Origin: Siphonodentalium dalli
Lineage: Eukaryota > Mollusca > Scaphopoda > Gadilida > Siphonodentaliidae
NCBI GenBank assembly: GCA_032622095.1
Contig: CP136068.1
Location: forward strand, 124,503,989-124,567,988
Length of the DNA stretch: 64,000 bases
Direction: 5' to 3'
The notes under the pieces are model-generated. The model searched no databases and was not told the DNA's origin. It saw only the letters and a program-made list of their open reading frames with translations. Each line of letters begins with the position of its first letter. The first letter of the stretch is position 1. Positions 24,301-36,300 of this stretch are shown piece after piece. Both the position numbers and the translations under genes were made by a program.

Positions 24301-27300
24301 GACATATGCCTTTATGAACTTAAGAATCCAATATGACTTAAATTCATGAAAACAAGCAGTCGCAGACGACGGTATCCCCCGCCAAATTGTGCAGTTGGGG
24401 AAGTGCATTCTCAATAATGTTTGCGTTCTCAGTATGTGCGAATAAAAGAGGTGGGATTTTGTCCAAAAGCCTGGCTTGCGAACTCATTTTAGGTAATGGT
24501 CATGGTAACTAATATACCAAATTTTTTGTAAATCAGTAGACATTTGTGGAAATTAGCCCTGTGATGTCGTCCATTTGCACCAAAAATAATAAACAAAGTC
24601 CAATAACTCTGCTGAAAATATACAGCCGGACCTGGTTTGCGAACTCATTCTAGATACTGGTCAAGTGAACTCATATACCAAATATCTTTGAAATCCGTTG
24701 ACATTTGTGGAAATGAGCCCTGTGACGTCGTCCATTTGCACACACAAAATAAACAAAGTCCAATAACTCTGGTAAAAATATCCGGCCGGACCTGGTTTGC
24801 GAACTCGTTCTAGATACTGGTCAAGTGAACTCATATACCAAATATCTTTGAAATCCATTGAGATTTGTGGAAATGAGCCCTGTGACATCATCTATTTGCT
24901 ATTTGGTAAATTCGACAAAAATAATAAACAAAGTCCAATAACTCTGGTAAAAATATCCGGCCGGACCTGGCTTGCGAACTCATTCTAGGTAATGGTCAGG
25001 TGAACTCATATATCAAAAATCTTTGAAATCCGTTGACATTTGTTCTAGTTATGACTCTTACAAATTCGGGACGGACGGACAGACGGACAGATGGCTAGAT
25101 GGCGCGGGATAATTAAATTAGCTACAGCACAAGTTACGAAGAATTCCCATGTGATTTCGGATTATTAGTTTTATTTGGACCAATTTCGTTGGTTAGCTTA
25201 ATGAAAACCAGTGAAGACGTCATCCCAAGGGTTGTGATGTCATTTACGTCACTTTGGATTTGTGGGCCAGAATCCAGACAGGATTGCACAATCCACGACA
25301 AGTTTTGTCATGCCATCTCCATCAGGACCACTGCCTGTTGTTACATACATTATTGTTAGCGTTATGTCGCCGATAAAAGGAAAATATTTGAGGCACAGCA
25401 TGTGTGGTTGCTCCACTACGTGCAATGTACGATTCATATTAATCTTTGTTGTCTTATGTCTATTATGTGTTTTCTCACCTGACAATTGTCTGTAAAAATG
25501 CATGGGTTCTTATTGTAGTATTATTGTATTATTGCATTTATATATTTTTCGCATGCAAATGGTCGGATTTCATATGTATCACTCATATGGCTCCTCTATA
25601 CCCATAGGCTCACACGCGTGTGGCTATATTGTTTCAACTTGGAATTATCCAACATTTATGGCACTTTGTTTTGTTCTTTCAGGTTTGAACCACATTAAAC
25701 TATTGTTTGATAAACTTGGCGAGTTTTCAATTGACCACTGTGCATACGCGCATGAAACAGCAGTCGAGTTAATGTTGATTATGATGTGTGATGTCGACGA
25801 CTCCACACATATGAGCGGAATCAAAATTAAAATACGACAAGGCAGGAAAAATGTGAATAGGTGTGTAATAAATACCTTGATAGGCTCCTTTGCGACGTTA
25901 ATATCTGGTGGATCCCACATCAGAAGTGCAGTTTTATTAACATCTGAGTGTACAAACAAGTTCATCGGTGGATTCCATTTTGCTAAAACAAAAACAAGAC
26001 AAATCTAATCATATCGTTTGTTTTTATTTTTGTTCTGTTTGGCAGTTTTCCTGAGTATCTGAGACATGGGTTATTGGAGGAGTGTACAGGTAATATAAGC
26101 AGATGACAGATAATTCAAAAACAGGAGTCATGTTTATTGGAAGGATGCTAATTTAACCCTTTCAGTGCCTGGGGCCGATCTCATCAGCCCTATTTAACGG
26201 TCTATAAAATCGGCCCTAAAAAAATAAAAAAATGTTTTGTTTTTTTTTGGGTTGAATTTTGCTTAAGCATGCTATAGCGAATTTAAAAACAAACTGGTTA
26301 ATACCTTAGGGGCATGTTATAACTCAAAACTATCACCAAGTATTCACAGTAATAATTTTGATGCCCATGAAAAAAATAAGATTCCCTGGCACTAAACCTA
26401 CAAAATAAGTCAGGTACTGAAAGAGTTAATTAAAGAATATAAGAAAAAATTATAAAATTGTAAAAAATAATAACAAATGATGAAAAATTGTTAGGCCAAT
26501 GCATTCTCTTATATATGCGAGGCGACCTATGGTCGACTCGCATATATAAGAGAATGCATTGGCACAGGGTATATGGGTTGATACAAAAATCGGACCTGGC
26601 ACTGAAAGGGTTAAGAAATGGAGGTCATTGGATTTTGAGTTTTCCAACAGTCTCCCAATAACAACATGCAGCGAGCGCGTGCACACGATCGGCTTGAAGT
26701 GATGTAGGCATTTCTGATGTTCATCAACCAATAACTGAAGTGTTGACTTGTTATTGATTTATGAACATCGGAAACATTCATATCTTATCACTGGCGACGA
26801 GATATTGCAGTGAATGTCATGGCGTCGGGAGACAAGATATCTCCTCTTTGCTGGCACCCAGAGAGTTAATAAACTGTTACTTACGCATTGTTATGTTGAG
26901 TGGTTTGGAGAATCTTGCCCCAGGTTGCAAGGTCTTTATATCAACAATGTATGTTCTTCCTGTATGTAATTTTAATGGTTGCACGAAGGAATGCTGTATT
27001 CCAAGTTTTCTCAATTGAATTTCTCTCTTCACTCCATGTGGCTCCATTAATCTTATCAAATAACCCTGAAGAGGAAGTATGAAATAAATGTGATAGAGAG
27101 AACAATATGCTTTCAAGAGGATGTTTGAATATAACCACATACAGTAATGCCATAAATAATCGAATCCTTAATCACAGCAGAATTTTACAGTGGAGTGGTG
27201 CGGTTATTGAGCACCATCCATCTAACTTTATTTATGCTACAAACCATATTGAGATTTTATATTTCATCTGTATGTTTCTATATGTTTAACCCTTTCATGA

Positions 27301-30300
27301 CTGGAGCTTCCTGAAATTTTGCGAAACGCCAATGCATTCTATTATATATGCGAGTCTCCCATAGGGCACTTCGCATTTATAAAAGATTGCATTTGCCTAA
27401 CAATATTTACCTTGACCTTGTAAGCCAGTGCATTCTCTTATATAGGTGAGGCTCCCTACGGGAGACTCGCTTATATAAGAGAATGTACTGACACAGGGTC
27501 TTTAATGCTGCACCAGCACAGCTCCCATCATGAAAGAGTTAAACCCGAATAAAAAGTATCTAAAAAAACTGAGCTAATAAATCTTAGAGTAGTTTCTCAC
27601 CATCGGTATTATCCTCTCTTCACATGATGGATACCAGAAAATTTTGATGTCGGTCGAGTTTATTATTGAAAATGACACGTTCTTTGGCTGTGCTGTTTCA
27701 TCTGTAAAAAAAGAAGACAAAAGTCACTCGCATCTGTCCATATCAATGATTCAAACCCAATACAATGGATAGTTATTTCATTTCTATGGTTTACCACTTT
27801 TCAAAAGCGGCTGGGCCATATTACAACTTTTTCATATTTATTGGTAAAGAAAGACTGGTCAGAGTGTTTTAACTTCACTAAAAACAAGAGCATCGCTAGG
27901 CCTTGGCAAAATACGCCAGTGGTAATTCCAACAAAGGGCCATAACTTTGATGAAAATTGGCGAAATATATACTGATTTGTGTATACTGACAATCCGTGAC
28001 ATAATCCACGACTCATTCACTGTGATGGCTACACGGAACAACAGATAATACATGCCTCCAGATTTTGTATATTCACCTCCGTGGATTTCACCTACAGTTT
28101 CACCTACCTACTGCAGTGTGCTTGCTGACAATCCGTGACATAGTGCATGACTCATATGCTGTGACAGCTACACGGAACATATAGGTAGCGCACGCCTCCA
28201 GATTCGCGATAACCGCTTCTGTTTTGTCAAGCACAACCATCTTGCTAGCATATTTATCCACGGTAGACATCTCCATCTCTCTACTGTTAGTTGAATAGAA
28301 TACTGTATAATTCTGCAAAAGAATTCAAACAGGGCCCTGTGAATAGGCACTTCTCCGCAGATTCAAAATCTGATATCAAATTGTTTGTCTGAGAGCTGAT
28401 TTTTATAGGTAAAAAGGTTCGTTGGTAATTTTGAAGTCGATACAACCAGAATCAGAAAACCAATTTCTTACGATTGGAAGTGGCTGATTTTGTTTGTGAA
28501 TCTCATATTTCATATTTTTATGAGGTGTATTATTTAACAAATATAAAAATATAATTTTGAGGTATTATCTCTTAAAATAATAACCAAACAGACATGTTTA
28601 ATGCACGTGTTTGCGCATAATTAGCGTTGCAACATAAATGGATAAGTGATAAGGAATGTGAAAAGTTGAAAAGTTTAAGTAATACTAGAGGTCAACACCA
28701 TATAAGTGCCATATGAAGTTTGGGATCAATCAGATAAAAAATGTTGGTTGTAGATAGCCAAATATTTTAGCCATTCCGAGGGCTTTAGTCATGCAAAGAG
28801 TAAAATCCAAGATGGCTGCAATGTTTTTTAACGAATTGTGGAAAAATATGATAAGCTCCAATATAGAATTCACACCGAAGATCCATATGATGACCGGATG
28901 AGGGGTGTGGCCTGTAGGAGTGCTGTAGGAAATTGTTGACGGATGCAAGTACACCAACTCAAGGCAATAGCTCAAAATTGACTTTGTCTGCTTGGGCTAA
29001 AAAGGATGACTCAAGTATGATATTTGTTGGAACAGGTGTGATTCATTAACTTGTCAGAACTACATTTGCGGGGGATAATAACTGGCTTCACGAACCACAG
29101 CTTTGTACTTCCATGACATATAGTATAAACCTGTACCTTTTTCCTTTGGTTAGGATCTTTCCAGGTGATATGGACTTTTGTACCTATAAGATCTATGTTG
29201 AATGCATTCAGACTTTTCAGAGAAACACCTGAAGAAATTATTAATAATATATGATTAAATGACAGGCCACTGACAGAAATGGCTGTCAGAGGTGGCAGGT
29301 TTGAAGGAAACACAGTTGATAAACAAGAACAAATCTAACGAAAATTATGTTGAATGTTGAGAAAATAATATTTTCTTAACCCTTTCAGTGCCAAGTCCGA
29401 TTTTTGTATCAACCCATATTTCATTGATAATTTTTCAAATTTATTGATTATAATAATGTGATACATTGATGGAAAGAGCTCTTAGAGCTCTTTCCATCAA
29501 TGTATCGCATTATTATAATCAATAAATTTGAATGAAAGTGTCAATGACACTGTAGCTCAACTTAGGTAGGGGAATGGTTGACAGTAAATGGAGGAATAGG
29601 AAAGGTGCTAATTTAAATGTCTAACCTGTGCCAAAGGATTTAGTCATGCAAAGAGTAAAATCTAAGATGGCTGCTGGCGGCCATGTTTTTTGGCCAATTG
29701 ACCCCAAAAGGACTCGTTCCCATCTACGTGTCATTGTTAGCATCCATGACAAATTTCATGAAGATCTGACCAAGGCTACGACTTGTAGCCCGTGCCAAAG
29801 GATATAGTCATGCAAAGAGTAAAATCCAAGATGGCTGCTGGCGGCCATGTATTTTGGCCGAATGACCCCAAAATCACTCGTTCCCATCTACATGTCAATA
29901 TTAACATCTATGACATATTTCATGATGATCAGACGAACAGTACGACCTGTAGCCCGCGCCAATGGATTGAAATTTGAAATCCAAGATGGCTGCTGCCAGC
30001 CATGTTTTTCGGCCGAACGACCCCAAAAAGACTCGTTCCCATCTACATGTCATTGTTAACATCCATGACAAATTTCATGAAGTTCCGACCAAAGCTACGA
30101 CATGTAGCCCGTGTCAAAGGATTTAGTCATGCAAAGAGTAAAATCCAAGATGGCTGCTGGCGGCCATGTTTTTTGACTGAACGACCCCAAAATGATATTT
30201 TTAAAAATATAATATATATTTCCTTAAAGAAAGCCTGAACACTGAACTATATTGATAGATGTCCTGCGTTTGTAAACCATAGCAGAAAAGGGTTAACTTT

Positions 30301-33300
30301 TTGGTCGCCTACGGTAACTAATGGTCAGTGGCTTGCCTCGGCATCAGTCACGCATGCGCAGTCCCAATATAATTCACTGTACAGATTGAATTAGCCAGTT
30401 TATTTTCAACTCAATCAGAAGATTGGCGAGTCGCGGGGTTGGGAATGGCACCGCCATGGGAGGGCCCTATGATAGTTCAGTGTTCAGGCTTTCTTTAAGG
30501 AAATATATATTATATTTTTAAAAATATCATATTTCCGCCAAAGGAAGCCCTCACACTGAACTATATGGATTAGAATGCAAGCCCAGGAGGAGGCACGAGC
30601 AATAAAGTTAATAGCCAAATTTTGAGTAAAGGTACTCTTCTAAAACAGATTGTATCATATATGAACACTTTAATGAATCTGTTAGGATTATTTACGTGAA
30701 ATAACTCATATAGTTAGAGTGCTATATTGCTCAAATGTGTACCGCCCCCCTTGTTTTGAAACAAACATCCCATGAGGTGCCATCCAATGCATAGTTGCGA
30801 GCGAACCGAGCAAGTATAACGTTAGAAGAAACTCTTCGTTCCTCTCTGTGTCGTCTTCTTCAGCTGTCTGTTCTAAGGTCCCACCCGTCAAGGTCCCATG
30901 ATGCAGGATCATGAAGGAAGGAGACTAACTCACTCTCCGCCTTAGCGACAGAACGACCTGCAGACGGAGGCCCACTCCATCGATGGCGAGACAACCTAAG
31001 TTAACTAACTGCTATTCGCCAAAGAAAAAGCCAGAGAACCTGATGCCAAATTTGTGGCACAGGGATTGAGTTGAGAACCCATTAGGCCAAACAGGTTGTA
31101 CAACGATAATGGAGTCAAGCCATCTGAACAGAGGGAGCCCTCTCTGAGGTACCTATGCATCACAGGATATCCGACAGAAATCCTGTGATACAAATCTTAC
31201 GAGTATATAAACAGTCCTTCCCATGAGGAAAACACACCGAGAGCATTTATTTGCTCCCGTAATGCAGAAGACGGGAGTAATATGGCACCCATACGATACC
31301 ATAATTGTACATGTAAGTTTGGTTTTTGCTCAAACCAAAAGTCATTGTGGAATAGACCTATGTCTAGTTACACTTTAATATGCCATAGTTGCACTGAGAT
31401 GGTAAAGCATCTAAATAAACCTTAAAATAGTTCAATATTGAACCAACAATTACAGTCTCCATTAGTATTTTGTGAAGAAGGACGGGTGCGAATTTTAGCA
31501 CACGTAAATTGAAAATTACGAGTGCATACGGGTTCGAGAGCAATCACTCCCGTCTCCTGGGAAGGACTGATATAAATATATAAAAATGATATAAAAATTA
31601 TATATCAAGGTGATCTATAAGTCACAATGAGATCATTGCAGAAGGCCCTTTGGCTCTTTGACAACTGAAATCAGTTCAAATGATGTACAATGTAATCAGA
31701 TGATAACCACGGGTAAATTGTCACCATGCGGAATATTCAGTTCTGAGCCTCTGCCCAGAACATCATGTCACTTTCCCCCCCAAACATGCAGCAGAACGAC
31801 CTAGGTGTGTGATATGTTAGTGTGAGGCATGCAGCAAACTAGGGGAAGACCCCCTCCAAAAAGGCTCGCTGATTAAGGAAACAAATGAAAATTTTTATCC
31901 TCCTAGTAAAGGACACACATCCCTTTATAATGTTGTTACTTATTGAATTTTAAGAGCCATGATGGAGAGGAGCTCCCCCGACCTAAGTGGTCCTGTTGAA
32001 GGCATGTTTAAGGAAAATAGGACAAATCCAGCATAGACCGAAGTGAGCAGAGTTGTCAGCATGATCTCAGGCCCTTATGATTGGGCGGCTGGTGCCATGT
32101 GGTTGGGATCCCCTCATATGGGTTGGTCCCTGCCTGCAAGGAAAGGTTTGATGGCTAGTCAAAGAGCTTCCTCGAAAGCTGAGCTGGACAGCGCAAACGT
32201 CTTTGCCTGTTTTTATTGTCGAATGTTGATAGGACAATTCCGGCATATACCGAAGCGCGCAGAGTTGGCAGCATGGTTTCAGGCCCGTATGATCGGGTGC
32301 CATGGGGTTGGGATCCACTCGGACTGGGTGGTCCCCTGCCTGCAAAGAAAGGTCTATAACGCTAGTCAATGAGCTTCCTAGAAAGCTGAGATGGACAGTG
32401 CAAACGTCTTTGCCCGCGTTATTGTCTATTGTCTATAGGCGTGCAGTGCCCTGTTAATTTTATTACCATGTGCCAGATAATCAAATTGATATTGGTAATA
32501 GTAGTATGAAGAGCCATGAGATGTACTCTGTCGGCCAGGCCATTGGCAGGGTCGTTGTGGCACGTGACAAGAGAAATGCTTTCCATGTAAATGTGCTTCA
32601 TTCATGTGTGAAGTCTATTGACCAGTGTGTCAGTTGCGGGTCGTGTCACTTACCTATGAACTGTATATCACAGGTAAGATAGATCGAGTTCTCGATGCAT
32701 TTTGAAGACGGTGGTACGATTGCGCAGGGCGCGCCAGGAGGGCTTGAGAGTTCATAGTTCAGTAGGAAGAAGCCTATAGATGAGATAATCCGTGGATAGG
32801 AAATCACGATCCGCAGCTTCTGCCTTACCGATGCCAGACTGTGACGACCGAAAAGACCCACAGTCTGACGTATTGTGCGCAGACGGGTCGTCATCGAAAG
32901 CCTCAGACGCCTTGGGGTGTAAGGATAGCATGTCGCTCTCTGCCCTAGCGTCGGAACGACCTGCAATAATGGACGACAAAACACTAGAGGGAGGCCCATT
33001 CCGGCGATGGCTCAATCGAGGAGTAAATACCTCCCATGGAATTTTAAAGCTGATAAACTGAGTTCCAATTTTGGAGTCCAGTGTCGAAATGAAGAATCCC
33101 ATAGCCAAAACTGGTTTCTTCTGATAACCGGAAGGAGGTGGAGCCATCGGACCGGGGTGAGCCCCCCCCCAAATGCAGGTGGTCCCGACCAAGCTGAATG
33201 TCCTGTCCAAGCAGAACGATGGGTAGAGGCCATTGCAGCAGAAACCCCAAGACGGCTGAGAGGCAGGCAAGGCCGTGTCTTTATATAGATCGTGACCAAG

Positions 33301-36300
33301 GGGACCGGGCTTGCTACCTCATGGGTAGGGCCACTGCCCTATGCCGAAGTCGCCGTAGGCCGCCCAGCCGGTGTCGTTACGTTCGCACGCGATTTTGGCA
33401 ACTTCAGCACACAGAACCGCTTGCGCCGGTGTGGGACCAAATGTCCTGGGGGTCCCAAGTACCCCTGCATCGCCACCGGTCGCTTCCCCACTAATTGATT
33501 TAATGCCGCGGCATAATCGGGGGAGCGTGAACTGTTCCTGCCCGAGAAGAGATCCGACCGAGAAATACTACCTGGGAAGGATCCAGAGATGGTGCAAATA
33601 AAGGCTCTATATCATACTAGTAGACTATCTCATCCGATTTTCATGTTTAGTTGTTGAATTATTCTTCTCTTAGAAAAATTTGTTGAAATAATGGAGAACC
33701 ACTTTAATAATTACTATCCCCAGGGTCTCCAGAGTTTGAGCGCCCAAACCTGTAGCAGGTAGAAAAACATCCCTGGATCCTTCTCAGAAATTTACAAGCC
33801 CACCGGTTCAGACCGGCTTGCTGAACCGGCTGGTGTATAATCGCAGCTATTGTTCATTAGACCTACCGCCATACTTAAAGTAATTAACCACCAATAACGT
33901 GGTGTCACCCAGTTAATATGGCGGTACTATACCGCGGTATCCTCCAACACCGCGGCACCGATACCGCTTGTTAACGCGAACAAGCATGCGCGAGTAAATA
34001 CCTCCCCTAAAAGAGTTCCATGAAAATCACCGCGGTATTCAACAAAATTAATGCGGTGCCCGCTAAAAGACCACTGTATCATCACCCAATACCGTAACTT
34101 CACGCCATGACCGCTCGATACCGCTACCGTTTATTACCGGTATCACCGCGGTCATGACCGGGGTATCACCCCGTTTCTCTGGTCAATCACTTTGAGAATA
34201 GCGGTATATACAAGGTAGCTATTAATCGACATACCTCTATGACATGGCTGAGATTTATTCGTAGCACTACGGTACTACTGTCATATGAAGTTATTGTTAT
34301 GCATGTGACATTGATAAACCAAGATCTAATCAACTGTCAGTATTCTTGGGTAGATTGTAATCAACTTCAAGGTCAAACGTGATTAACACATCTGGATCAT
34401 TTGTATTGAAACATAGTATTATGTGAAAGCACGTTGTTCATAACATGACGAGAGATAGCGTCAGTAGCGATGGAATTATTGTTAAATAAATTTCCACGCA
34501 TTAAAACGTCAAAATAATTCCCACGAAATTATGATATTTCCGGCGGAGAATCACGTGGCATTTTTGATATCTGACAAATTCAATCATACCTTATAGGTGC
34601 TATAATAATTCCATAGATGTATTTCTCACAATAATCTGTGCGCCTCGTAAGGCCTTGAAATGGTATCTGTTTTTGACATTGATAAACCAAGATTCTTGTT
34701 AATGTTATCAACTTTAAGTTCGAATGTGACCAACACATCTGGATCAGTGGTATAGAACCATAAAACAACAAAGTATTATGAGAAAGAATGTTGTTCATAA
34801 CATTATGATAGATAGCGTCAGTAGCGATGGTAATTATTGCTAAATAAATGTCGACGCGTAAATAAATTCCCACGAAATTAGGAGACTTCCGTTAGCGAAT
34901 CACGTGGCATTTTTTATATCTGACAAATTATATCATACCTTATAGGTTCTATAATAATTACATAGATGAATTGTTCACAGTAGTCTATGCGCCTCGTAAG
35001 GCCTTGAAATGGCGGCTGATTATGGCGAAATGTCGATTTTCATATTCGAAAATTTTGAAGTCAGCCGCCTATTCGAAAAACACGAACAATTATATGTTTG
35101 AAACGAAACGGTCCGTGAATTCGAAACGATAATTATAAAAACGAACGCGTAGGCGACCAGTAATTATTGTATCGATAAATTGAATTTGTCGCTATTGTTA
35201 AACGACAAATTCGGAAAAATACTCCCTTATGATCCGTTCGGTTGGTAGCAGAAAAATAAACTGGCTAATTCAATCTGTACAGTGAATTATATTGGGACTG
35301 CGCATGCGTGACTGATGCCGAGGCAAGCCACTGACCATTAGTTACCGTAGGCGACCAAAAAGTTAACCCTTTTCTGCTATGGTTTACAAACGCAGGACAT
35401 CTATCCATATAGTTCAGTGTGAGGGCTTCCTTTGGCGGAAATATCACTCGTTCCCATCTACATGTCAATATGAACATCCATGACAAATTTCATGATGATA
35501 AGACGAACAGTACGACCTGTAGCCTGCGCCAATGGATTGAATTTTGAAATCCAAGATGGCCGCCAGCAGCCATGTTTTTTTGCCGAATGACCCTAAAATG
35601 ACTCGATCCCATCTACATGTCAATGGCAACATTCATGACAAATTTCATAAACATCGGACCAAAGGTACGACCTGTAGCCCGCGCCAAAGGATTTAGTCAT
35701 GCAAAGAGTAAAATCCAAGATGGCTGCTGGCAGCCATGTTTTTCGGCCGAACGACCCCAAAATCACTCGTTAAATTAACATACATGTCAAATTTCATGAT
35801 GATCAGACGAACAGTACGACCTGTGGTTTACAAACGCAGGACATCTATCCATATAGTTCAGTGTGAGGGCTTCCTTTGGCGGAAATATCACTCGTTCCCA
35901 TCTACATGTCAATATGAACATCCATGACAAATTTCATGATGATAAGACGAACAGTACGACCTGTAGCCCGCGCCAATGGATTGAATTTTGAAATCCAAGA
36001 TGGTCGCCAGCGGCCATGTTTTTTGGCCGAATGACACCAAGATGACTCGTTCCCATTTACATGTCAATGTCAACATTCATGACAAATCTCATAAAGATCA
36101 GACCAAAGATACGACCTGTAGACCGCGCCAAAGGAAATTGTTGACGGACACATGGACACGCGGACGACGGACGCCAAACCATGACAATAGCTCAAACTTA
36201 CAAAGTAAGTTGAGCTAAAAATTATCAAGGAAATATGGGTTGATACAAAAATCGGACTTGGCACTGAAAGGGTTAATTAACAAAATATGTATCTCCTAAT

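Larger units (their letters stand above)
29533..36218 (+). mobile_element. Helentron-like element, 6686 bp, inserted in a MITE and itself host to larger insertions
   Basis: 5' TGAAAGTGTCAATGACACTG then TAGCTCAACTT. Tandem core units run 29640-30193 and 35445-36130. The 3' end is hairpin CTCAAACTTAC-AAA-GTAAGTTGAG and CTAA. The interrupted MITE shows no target duplication and the insertion point is between A and A (T/T on the other strand), as described for Helentrons. Confidence 0.82.

Noticed and set aside
25502-26008. 168-codon plus-strand ORF, among the longest in the window
   Set aside because: It overlaps the SORL1 FN3-6 exon (25876-25982) antisense, has no recognisable domain and no splice or promoter context; chance ORF.
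32752-33270. 172-codon minus-strand ORF
   Set aside because: Lies inside the GC-richer 4.9-kb transposon-like element; no domain recognised, overlapping ORFs occur in other frames. Kept only as a property of the element.
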